Origin: Dermatophagoides farinae | Lineage: Eukaryota; Arthropoda; Arachnida; Sarcoptiformes; Pyroglyphidae | DNA length: 64,000 nucleotides | NCBI RefSeq assembly: GCF_024713945.1 | Contig: NC_134683.1 | Location: forward strand, 3,411,501 to 3,475,500 | Direction: 5' to 3' | Part shown: positions 54,043 through 64,000 of the stretch, one piece after another | Layout: each line of letters starts with the position of its first letter | How positions within the stretch are numbered: position 1 is the stretch's first letter | The notes under the pieces: model-generated | The model's input: the letters and a program-made list of their open reading frames with translations, nothing else | What the model was told of the DNA's origin: nothing | Databases searched by the model: none | Position numbers and translations under genes: made by a program

Positions 54043-56908
54043 ATGTTTCGTCGATTGACATTCCGTCAAATATTCACGTTAATTATCTGCATAATTCTTT
54101 TACAATTATTATTACTTTTATTATCAACATTTTTATTTAATTATAGCCAATACGAAACTATTTCTGGCCATCATTCGATCATTGATATTCATGATGGATG
54201 TAAGATTGATGATAAACAAGCAATTAGTGCATTGAATCGTGTTCAAACGTTGGATTGTCGTCAAAAATTAATCGCTGCCTATTGTAGTATAAAATTTCAA
54301 CCATCATGGCCATCAAGATTACAGAATGAATGTCACGCAAATTCCAAACTATTTACCTGTATGGAATTTCGATCAGAATTTCTTAATCATTTTGTGGATA
54401 AAAAATCGAATAAAATTTTACGTATAGATCCACTACAACCATTCAATCATACTGATTGTACGGATCTATGCATGCAAATTGATTTTGAATTTGCATTATT
54501 CGTATCGAATCAATATTGTATATGTACAAATAATTATCAATCAATCATTGATCAAACAAACCATACAGAATGTGATTTACAATGTGTCAAACATTCAAAA
54601 TGTCCACCTAATTTTTTATTTATCATTTCAACCGGTATTAAAAGTAAGTTTTCAATTCAATTTACTAATAACAATCTTCATGTGATTCAATTTAATATAT
54701 ATTAGAAAACACCCACCAATTACCGCCGTTAATTACAACGGATGATCATGAACACAATTTCACTAGGCCAAAAATAGTCTTTCTTCTACTGCTCAGTGGT
54801 CGTTCAACACTTCAAGTGAAAAGATTAATGTTGAACATTTTCGATAATCATCATTACTACCTTATACATGTGGATGCTGTATGTCAATGTCTTTTTTTTC
54901 ATATTATTATTATACATAGATTGTAATGTTTTCAATTTTCAAAATTTTTATTTAGCATGATAATTACCTATATGCTGAACTTAAATATTTACAACGGAAA
55001 TATCCAGCCAATATACGATTAACACAACAAAGATTCGATACAATATGGGGTGGTTCAAGTCTTTTGACAGCAATTCTATCCTGTATTCGTGAAGCATTAA
55101 ACGAATGGAATGATTGGAATTTCATTCTGAATTTAAGTGAATCTAGTTTTCCAATCAAGTATGATTATAAATTTCTAATAGATTATTTACAATGCAAAGG
55201 AAAAAAATTTTTTTATTTCATTAGGAAAATTGAACAATTAGAACGCTATCTATCGCTGAATCATGAACGGAATTTCATTAAATCACATGGAAAAAATACA
55301 TTTGATTTTATTCAAACACAAGCACTAAATAAAGTATTTGTACAATGTGAACGACGAATGTGGCGTATAGCAGATCGATCATTGATCAAAGGTATTGTTT
55401 GGGATGGTGGTAGTGATTGGATGATATTAAGTCAATCATTTTGCCGTTATGTAACTAATGAATTGAACAATCGACGAGTCAGTCTAGTACATGGTTTACG
55501 TAATTATTTTGAATTTTCACTACTTCCAGCTGAGGTATGAATTTCTTTTTTTCTTCTGTTAAAATAGTGATTTCATTTATATTTTTTTTATAAATTTATA
55601 GAGTTTTTTCCATATAGTCTTAAGAAATACTGCCTTTTGTACGACCATAATTTCCAATAATTTATTGGCAACCAATTGGAATCGTAAACGTGGCTGTAAA
55701 TGTCAGCAGAAAAAAATTGTTGATTGGTGTGGATGTTCACCGAACATATTTCGACTTCGCAGTCCAACGAATAGTCGTGGTGATATTCAACGATTAATGG
55801 CTACGGAAAAAAAGCCATTATTTTTTGGTCGAAAATTTTCTCCACTAATCGATGGACAAGTGATTGATTTTGTTGAGCTAAGATTTTTGAATCAAAATTT
55901 CAGGCTAAATAATTTGGGCAAAAATTATGATTTGTATCTTGAAAATAGTTATCATTCTCGATTTGATTTACCAAATCATTTACCATGGTTTCGCAGGAAT
56001 TTTTTCACATTTTTCGCTTGTCAATTACTTGATTCTTTATGCTCAAACATTTACAATAATCAATGTGAGATTGAAATAATTGAAACAAATCTATTGTTTG
56101 ACAATTCGAATGGATTCTATGGTACAATCGTTCGATTTCAAGAATCTATTCAAAATTATAAAATTGAAATGATATTACGATCATTTTCAAATCAAACCAT
56201 TATATTTGATTCATCATCTGTGCCGAGATTAAAATCACTAAAGGTATGTTGATTTTAATTAATTTTTTTTTTCAAAAATTTCATCCTTTTTTCCTCATTT
56301 GTTACTAGATTTGTAATTCATTCGATGAAAAAGATGAATATTTTCGTAACACGGATTGTGTTCTGGAATCAAACCAACCGTTAGAAGTATGGCATGAATG
56401 GCAACCATTTTTTGGTGTATACCATATTCTTTTCATTTTCATCGATCCATGGAATCGTATTGCTAATGAAAATCGTATTTTATTGAATAATACAAAAATA
56501 ACTGATAATGATCGAATTGGAATATTATATCGACATAATAATCAAACATATTATCCCATTATGAATGGATTATGGAAATTGTTAATTATGAATGAAGCCA
56601 CCGACTCTGTCATTGGTATGGGAAGATTTTTTATCCTTCCAACTGATACAAACGATAATGATGATATCAATATGGTTCGATTGAACCATTCAACAACAAA
56701 CAAACAATCGGTCACATTTATAATGGGAAAATATTCAGAATTTTTCCCTCAAAATGGCATTCATCTATCAATGATCAATAAGATTTGGTACATACATCAA
56801 TATTGTTTTCATCATCATATAATGGTGATCATTTATGTAAAAATTTCAATACTACAATTTATCATCATAATAACTGTGATCAAGTCGATTGGAATGTGGA
56901 CAAATTAA
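54043..56908 (+). CDS. Peptide O-xylosyltransferase (GT14; six exons, 842 aa as read), C-terminal frame break likely
   Basis: The Golgi enzyme starts heparan/chondroitin sulfate chains by adding xylose to serine (XYLT1/2; oxt in flies). Exons are 54043-54643, 54706-54878, 54956-55158, 55225-55534, 55602-56243 and 56309-56908, in phase. A type II membrane anchor (residues about 9-30) is followed by a Cys-rich stem (CKIDDKQAISALNRVQTLDCRQKLIAAYC and a WSC-like module TDCTDLCMQIDF...NQYCIC). The catalytic part has KIVFLLLLSGR, IWGGSSLLTAIL, NFIKSHGKN, WDGGSDWMILSQ, LLPAESFFH and NWNRKRGCKCQQKKIVDWCGCSPN. Intron 3 (55159-55224) is 66 nt and stop-free; removing it gives an ungapped match to the family. 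After Cys at about 56804 the annotated frame loses homology, while the next frame continues with a conserved C-x4-W to a stop at 56926-56928. Confidence 0.92.
55159..55224 (+). other. Xylosyltransferase intron 3: 66 nt, multiple of three, no in-frame stop
   Basis: Donor GTATGA, acceptor TTCATTAG. Spliced product FPIKKIEQLERYLSLNHERN aligns without gaps to the human [20 protein letters not shown] segment, so the 22 codons are almost certainly intronic. Confidence 0.9.
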
Positions 56909-57790
56909 AAGCCCTTTATTCATTTTGATTGATTGATTGATTTTTTTTTGAATTGAAAAAAACCCTATGAAATAATTTTTGCCATTTTTTTCGATAAATT
57001 TTTTCCATATATGCAATAACAAAAAAAAATGTGTAATTCAGTGGTCATGCACCATATTATAATATATTGCACCGACAAAAATGTTGAAATTCATTTGAAT
57101 TAAAATTTACGTAGTCAATGTATCATATCACATTGTCGTCAATGTCATTTAAAAATGCAGAAAGCAAAAGAAAAATTCAAATTTAGCCAGTTCTTTTTGG
57201 CAATATTTCGGTAATTGAAATCATTGTTTTGGTTTGTTTTGGTTTGGTTTTTGTCTATTCCATTTCCTGGTGGAGGAAAAAAAACCTGGGGTTGGTGGAA
57301 ATTCACCATGTCGGTTATAATGAATATATGTGTTTGTTTGTGTATATTTGACACGAACTTGAAATTGTAAATTTTCGGGATTAAATTCGATCCCGGGCGA
57401 TTTTTTTTTTGCTTTGATTGAATTAATACGGGATTTATTTTGTCGTTGTCAATAATTTTCACTGATTTTTTTGTGGTGGTTCAGATTTTTTTTTAATTTT
57501 CATTTTCTCTGTTTTTCTCTTATTGATTTGCGAATATCGAATTTGATCATATTCATGATTGGCCAATGACCAGTATTTTTGGAGAAAAAATAAATTTTTT
57601 TTTTCATTGTAAATACAATCAGGTGAAAATTGAAATTTTTTTTTTGTCGTCTGTGTGTCTGTGTATGTGTACATTGTCATCATCATCATCATTCATCTTG
57701 TAATACATTATAAATCGACGTCAATTAGTGGCACCACTAAAATCGTCAGTAGCCATCATCATCATGAATCGTATGACAAACTGAATGTCA

Positions 57791-57821
57791 TTTTTTTTTC
57801 GCGTGGCGCGCGAAAAAAAAA
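57791..57821. promoter_or_regulatory. Inverted repeat TTTTTTTTTCGCG-TGGCG-CGCGAAAAAAAAA
   Basis: A perfect 13-bp stem with a 5-nt loop. The centre is CpG-dense in AT-rich DNA and contains TTTCGCG and CGCGAAA on both strands, which resemble E2F half-sites. It may be a protein dyad site or a cruciform. Confidence 0.4.
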
Positions 57822-58613
57822 ACAGTAGAAAAAAAAACAAAAATTTCCCAATTCACGTGCAATGCTGAATGATCATTCGAGCTATTTTGTACGTTTTTTT
57901 ATATATGTTAAAAACAACAACAAAAAAAATTGATATCGATTGATTTATAAATCTTTTATATTATCGATTATCAATAAAATCACATCGAATCAAAATATTT
58001 GATGAACACATCAAAGCAAAAAAAAAAAACAAAAAACAAACTTATTTTCGGATAAAATTCAAATCATCGTACGAATCTCGGACTAAAAGTCCATAGTATT
58101 ATAGTTATATATGTATATATGAATAAATGAATAACAGTAGAACATTTAATCGAACCCGGATTGTCATCAACATTGATCCTTTGATGATGACAATGACGAT
58201 GATCATGGCAGTATTCGTGTGAATTGGATGAGAATCGTATGATTTTTATTTTTTTCTCATTATTTTGTGTCGGTTACGATGGTTGATGTTGATGTTGATG
58301 ATGATGATGATGATGATGAAAATGATGCCATGAAGCATCATGCGACGATGTAATGTAATTGTGATGATGATGATGAAGGTGGTGGTGGTGGTGGTGATGG
58401 ATCCATTTCACACACATTGAATGTATGTATATCGAATTCTGATTCTAATCATTTTAGCTATAGCTAGATAGATAAAGCTCAGTTCTATTTTATTACATAT
58501 ATAAATCAATGATTTTCGACCATAATGATTATATGTCATTACCGTAGTTGATTCAATTGTATTTGAAAATTTTTTTTTTAATTTTATTTTCAATCAGATT
58601 CGATTCGCGTTTT

Positions 58614-58620
58614 TATATAT
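58614..58620 (+). promoter_or_regulatory. Candidate TATA box of fatty acid synthase
   Basis: TATATAT follows GATTCGCG, about 165 nt upstream of the predicted 5' UTR donor at 58782. Weak in AT-rich sequence, but the position fits a short non-coding first exon. Confidence 0.3.
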
Positions 58621-58781
58621 TCATTTCTACCACATTTTAACATTCATCCAACAACAACAACTACAACAATAACCGGACAAATACGGCAATTCTTCATCCA
58701 TTAAAATTCTTACATCCAATTTGATTTATCCATCATTCAATAATTTATTCGTTTTGTTTCTCAATTTTTTTTTTGGTTCAG

Positions 58782-59582
58782 GTAAGCGACAATTTTTTTT
58801 CTTCTTCTTCTTTCCATTTCAAAATCAATAAATCATGTTTGTGAACCATATCTAATGATCCTTTTTAGAAAATTTTAGATAGTTTGAAGCATAATTTCTT
58901 AGTTTATTTCATAATAATAATGATGATAATAATTAACTTTGTCAAAAAAAGGACCAATTTTCGATAATCAATATATATATAGAAAAAGCATGGCACAAAC
59001 GATTGAAATTATATGCCCTAAATAATTATCAGATGAAAAAAAAACGTAGTAATTCTTTACAGAAAAAAAGAAATATTATTGCAACACCAAAAAAATGAAC
59101 AGAGAAAATTTTTCTTTTTTTTTGTCATATTTTCTATTCTCCAATCAATGGTAATAATTGATTGATTGGATTGAATTGAATTGACTTGACTTGACGAAAT
59201 TCACGCATCAATGCCATATACAGCAATATACAATTTTTTAATTGTGTTCACATAATAATAATAATAATAAATGATGATGATAATGACAGTTAATAATAAT
59301 GACACAATACAACACCAGATAATAATAATAATAATAATCGGTGATAATCAATTGTTTGAGAGCCAACAATAATTGGATATTGTGTTCCAATATTGTTTAT
59401 ACTCTCTTTTTTTTACCCGATGAAAATTTTCCTTGTTTCATTTACACAATTTTTTTTTACATTCGAAAAAAAATCTTGAGTTTGAAACAATTTTTTTTTC
59501 TTCATTGACATCAATCGGTTGATATTTATTTTTTATTTTTTTTTTAATTTTTTGTTGTTGTTGTTCGTTGTCTCCATCATAG
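58782..59582 (+). other. FASN: Predicted 5' UTR intron of fatty acid synthase (801 nt)
   Basis: A strong donor CAG|GTAAGCG at 58782 and an acceptor after a GTT/T/C-rich tract (CATCATAG, 59581-59582) would leave a 48-nt leader before the ATG at 59631. Not tested by transcript data. Confidence 0.45.
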
Positions 59583-59630
59583 TGTACTTTTGTGAATTCA
59601 ATAATACCAACGTAACATTTCAAATAAACG

Positions 59631-62600
59631 ATGCCACATAAAATTCTTCAAAATTTTATTGATGATGATATCGTCATTTCCGGTATATCTGGCCGTTTTC
59701 CCGAATCGGAAAATATTGATGAGCTCAAAGAAAATCTTTACAATAATGTCGATATGGTCACCGAAGATGATCGTCGTTGGCCTGTTGGTATGTGAAAAAA
59801 AACTGGTTCTTAGTCTCGATATATATATATAATTATTATTATTTTATAGGATTTTATGGTCTACCTGGTCGAAATGGAAAGCTAAAAGATTTAAGTAAAT
59901 TAGATGCTCAATTTTTTGGTATTCACGGTAAACAAGCTCGTAATATGGATCCACAGGCACGAATATTGTTAGAATTAACATATGAAGCAATCGTTGATGC
60001 TGGTATTAATCCACAAACATTACGTGGTACACGTACCGGTGTTTTTATTGGTTCATCAACATCCGAAGTTGAAGAGGCACTTGTTGAAGATGTTGAACGT
60101 GCAAATGGCTACGCACTAACCGGTTGTTCACGATCAATGTTTTCGAATCGAATTTCATTCACATTCGATTTTCAAGGACCTAGCTATACAATGGATACGG
60201 CTTGTTCATCTAGTTTTATGGCTTTACATCAGGCTATTTCGGCATTGAAAACAAATGATTGTGATCAGGCAATTGTTGGTGGTACTAATCTTTGTATTCG
60301 TCCTGTAACATCTGTACAATTTAATAGATTGAATATGTTATCATCGGATGGTAAATGTCAACATCTGGATAATTCAGCCAATGGTTATGTCCGGTCGGAA
60401 AGTTGTTCAGTAATATTTTTACAACGAAAAACGGCTGCAAAACGTGTATATGCTACGGTGTTACATGTCAAAACAAATACCGATGGTAATAAACCAGAAG
60501 GCGTAACATATCCATCATGGAGATCACAAATGACGATTATGCGTGAAACAGTTGAAGAAGCAGGTATTGATCCAGCTGAAGTTCGATATGTTGAAGCACA
60601 TGGAACAGGTACACCTGTTGGTGATCCAGTCGAAACCAAAGCTATTGCTCAAGTATTCTGTCCTGATCATCGTAAAGAACCACTGTTAATTGGATCAGTT
60701 AAATCAAATCTTGGACATGCTGAACCAGCATCTGGCCTTAATTCATTGGCTAAAGTTTTGCTCACATTTCAGAATAAAATGATACCAGCAAATTTACATT
60801 TTAAAACACCAAATACAAATATTCCAGAATTAATGGATGGTAGAATTAAGCCGGTGATCGAAAACACTCCATTCAAAGATGGTATTGTTGCCGTTAATTC
60901 ATTTGGTTTTGGTGGTGTTAATGTCCATGTGTTGTTGAAACCACATGTCAAAGAATTGGATCCGATAAAATCTTCGATTGTAACAGAAATTCCAAGATTA
61001 ATTTGTGTATCTGGCCGTAATGAAGAAAGTGTTAATCATATTTTTGATTTCATCGAACGAAATCCGGATAAAGTGAATCCAGAATTTTTGGCCTTACTCA
61101 ACGACGTAGCAATGACAGAGGAAAATTCCGGTATGAATTCTCGAGGATTTATGATTGCTGATAAACATCCAGATGGTGAAACAACATTGCCACGAGAGAT
61201 AGGCAGAGTTCAGGAAAAACGACCCGTTTGGTTCGTATATTCTGGTATGGGAAGCCAATGGACATCGATGGCACAAGGTCTTATGACAGTCGATATTTTC
61301 CGACAATCGATTGAAAAATCAGCTCAAATCCTGAAAAAATTAGATATTGATCTGATGAATATATTGTTGAGCAAAGATGAAAAAGTTCTTGATACAACTG
61401 TAGCACCATTTGTTGCAATTGCAGCCGTACAAATTGCATTGACCGATTTACTTCGAGCATTACGAATCGAACCGGATGGTATTGTTGGACATTCAGTAGG
61501 AGAACTTGGTTGTGCATATGCTGATGGAGCATTCACACATGAACAGATGATTTTATCAGCTTATTGGCGTGGTCGTTGTGTAGAGATGGCTAATCTACCA
61601 AAAGGTCTTATGGCAGCTGTTGGCCTCACATGGGAAGAAGCAAAAGCTAGATGCCCATCCGGAGTGGTTCCTGCATGTCACAATTCACAAGATTCGGTAA
61701 CCATTTCTGGCAAATATGATGAGACTAAAAAATTTGTTGAACAATTGAAAAGTGAAAATATATTTGCACGTGAAGTTAAAAGTTGTAATGTTGCATTCCA
61801 TTGTTTTTTTATGGAACAAATTGCACCAACTTTGTTGAAAAAACTTGAACCAATTATACCGGATCCAAAACTACGATCATCACGTTGGCTTAGTTCATCG
61901 TTTCCAGAAGATCGTTGGAATGATGAAATGGCCAAATATTCATCGGCATCATATTATGTAAATAATCTTACATCACCGGTATTGTTTCATGAAGTTGTAC
62001 AGAAAATACCAGCCAATGCTATTGTCATTGAAATTGCTCCACATTCATTGTTGCAACCAATTATCAAACGAACATTAGGTTCAGAAATTTCCTATCTTGG
62101 ATTAATGAAACGTAACAATAATGATCAACAATTATCGTTATTTTTGAATTCAACTGGTAAAATGTATAATCTTGGTCTGAATCCAAACATTACCGTATTG
62201 TATCCGAAAATTGAATATCCAGTATCAAGAAATATTCAATCATTAAGTCCATTAATCAAATGGGATCATTCACAATCATGGCTAGTATTGTTGTATCCAG
62301 AATATTTCAATCCAAGTAATAAAGCTGATCATTCGGTTAAAATTGATTTGAATGAAAATTCCGAAAAATTCTATGCTGATCATTGTATTGATGGCCGAAT
62401 ATTGTTTCCAGCAACCGGTTATCTTTATATTGCATGGCAAATGTTGGCTAAATTCAAGGGACAAGTTTGTGAACAAACACCAGTTATATTTGAAAATGTT
62501 TCCCTACATCGTGCAACCATTTTACATGAAGAAACACCAGTTAAATTTGAAATCCATCTTATGGAAAGTAGTGGTGAATTTACAATCTGTGAAAATGATA

Positions 62601-64000
62601 TGATTGTTGTATCGGGTAAAATTCAACTTTCAGAAGGAAGCCCTGTAAAATTACAGGATGTACTGGCCGAAAAACCAATTGGTCAAACGATTCGATTAAC
62701 GGGAAAAGAGGTGTATAAAGAACTTCGATTACGTGGCTATGATTATGGAAAAAATTTTCAAGGAATTGTCGAAGCTGATTCTCGTGAAGGTCGACTTCAA
62801 TTTTCCAATTGGATTGTATTGGCCGATAATATGTTACAGGTTGGAATATTGGGACAAAATAATCGTGGTCTTTACTTACCAGTTCGATTTCAATCCGTTC
62901 GATGTGATCCAAAAATTCTTTATGAAGCCGTTGAAAAATCTGATGGTGTATTAACGGTCATTAATGATCATCGAATTAATTCAATCATTGCTCCTGGTCT
63001 GGAAATTCAAGGATTGAAAGTAAATTTAGCACCACGACGAATCAACAGTCAGATTCCAATGCTGGAAAAATGTCATTTCACTGCCTACAATCAAATGGAT
63101 GTTTTTGATCCACAAATTCATTCGAAATTGAATGAATACAATAATGTCTTAAAGTTTGTATCGAATCAATTGATTGATCATTTGAAATTATCATCGGTTG
63201 AAAAATTCCCAGTAAAAATTGAAGAATCATTGCTCAAAAGTTATTTGGAATCTTCGGATGAATATCCACTTTTATCCATACTTCGACAATTATTAATGGG
63301 TCAGAATTTCAATGACATCATCAATCAGATTGATTTTACATCTGATCCTTTATGGACAGCCCATGAATCTTTCATCAACGTTCCGATACATGTCATCATT
63401 GAAAATCATATGACAGCTCGATTAAACATAGCTGAAGTAAATCCAACAAATCGACCATTAATTTCAATAGTAAAACAATCAGTAGAATCCTCTGGATATC
63501 CAATCAATGTCGATTATACCATTTTGACTACTAATCCTCAAGAATTATCTGAAGAAATCGAACAAGTAACATGGAATCCAAAAGAACGTTTATCGATTGC
63601 ATCAGATTCAACGGATTTAATCATCTACAAAGATAGCTATCTACAATCTCCATTCGCTGATCAATCAATCGATTATTCGGTAATGATAGAATCAATGTAT
63701 CAATCAATCAAAGATGGTGGTTTTCTTATGGCCATTTTCCGTTCGAAACCAACAACAGCTGAAAATTTGCTGTTAACATTGAAAAAACTCAACAATTTAT
63801 ATGCCGATCATATTGATCAATTTAAATTAAAAGCTGAAAAACTAGGTTTTAAATTGATCTCTGAACGATCAGATGATTTGACAAGTTGTGTATTGTTATG
63901 GCGAAAAATCGATCATCCAATTTCTGCAAATGGACAGGCTGTAATCCATGTGACTACATCTAATTATGATAAATGGGTTGAAGAATTGAAAACTAAAATG
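59631..64000 (+). CDS. FASN: Fatty acid synthase, N-terminal part (KS-MAT-DH-pseudo-ME; runs off the window)
   Basis: Type I cytosolic fatty acid synthase makes palmitate from acetyl- and malonyl-CoA with NADPH. Exon 1 is 59631-59787 (MPHKILQNFIDDDIVISGISGRFPES), intron 62 nt, exon 2 from 59850, open to the last base (ATG codon at 63998-64000 in frame). Ketoacyl synthase: nucleophile Cys171 in TMDTACSSS, His303 in VEAHGTGT, His342 in SNLGHAEP. Malonyl/acetyl transferase: Ser601 in GHSVGELGCAYADG, WRGRC, and His in NVAFHCFFMEQIAP. Dehydratase: His897 in DHCIDGRILFPATGYL. The following region around GGFLMAIFRSKPTT fits the pseudo-methyltransferase. All catalytic residues are present. Enoyl reductase, ketoreductase, ACP and thioesterase must lie beyond the window. 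Confidence 0.96.

Larger units (their letters stand above)
56929..59630 (+). other. Xylosyltransferase 3' UTR and fatty acid synthase upstream region
   Basis: 2.7 kb without a convincing coding sequence. It holds a 13-bp inverted repeat with CGCG (57791-57821), a 6-bp hairpin CGGGAT/ATCCCG near 57376, ATG/GAT arrays at 58296-58320 and about 58362-58400, a TATA-like element near 58614, and a likely non-coding first exon and intron of fatty acid synthase. The 105-codon minus-strand frame at 57145-57462 is not recognised and is not called. Confidence 0.5.

Noticed and set aside
57370-57400. CGGGAT-TAAATTCG-ATCCCG hairpin as a tRNA T-arm on the minus strand
   Set aside because: The loop lacks TTC at the required position, and no other tRNA arms are visible.
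57145-57462. 105-codon frame on - with a Pro-rich FFPPPGNGI segment
   Set aside because: No known domain, no splice context, and it lies in the 3' region of a + gene; could be chance.

Overview
The window reads as AT-rich nuclear DNA of a small-genome arthropod. I infer an astigmatid (dust- or scabies-type) mite from the low GC, very short introns (mostly 55-83 nt), tight gene packing and arthropod-type domain layouts such as a xylosyltransferase with a cysteine-rich WSC-like stem. The species is not proven by the sequence. The standard code is used, splice sites are GT-AG, and the genes are conserved single-copy eukaryotic ones.

There are two contrasting halves. Bases 1-34354 contain no gene I can support. 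They are packed with (CA/TG)n, (CAT/ATG)n, (GTT/AAC)n, (TC)n and poly-A/T tracts, and hold several perfect inverted repeats plus a few CTCF/YY1-like motifs. From 34355 the window becomes gene-dense. In order: NUP88 (+), POLDIP2 (+), a carboxypeptidase E-type enzyme (+), CDK1 (-), B3GALNT2 (+), BCKDHB (-), HLCS (-), TRMT10C (-), CCS (-), a peptide O-xylosyltransferase (+), then after a 2.7 kb regulatory gap the first about 1436 codons of fatty acid synthase (+), which runs off the window.

The genes are housekeeping. They cover nuclear pore (NUP88), mitochondrial upkeep and RNA processing (POLDIP2, TRMT10C), branched-chain amino acid and biotin metabolism (BCKDHB beside HLCS), lipid synthesis (FASN, whose malonyl-CoA comes from a carboxylase that HLCS biotinylates), copper loading of SOD1 (CCS), glycosylation in the secretory pathway (B3GALNT2 for O-mannosyl glycans, xylosyltransferase for proteoglycan linkers), prohormone processing (CPE) and the cell cycle (CDK1). 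CDK1/B3GALNT2 and CCS/xylosyltransferase are head-to-head pairs that share short promoters. CPE/CDK1 and B3GALNT2/BCKDHB are tail-to-tail; the second pair overlaps by 54 nt inside both coding sequences.

The most notable points are five short introns that are multiples of three and free of in-frame stops, so they look like coding sequence; the convergent coding overlap; three single-base frame breaks, two in B3GALNT2 and one at the C-terminus of the xylosyltransferase (two of the three at homopolymers); a full CRE upstream of the carboxypeptidase E gene; and a set of related CGATTCGAATCG-type palindromes in the gene-free half. I did not find a clearly new multi-gene system.
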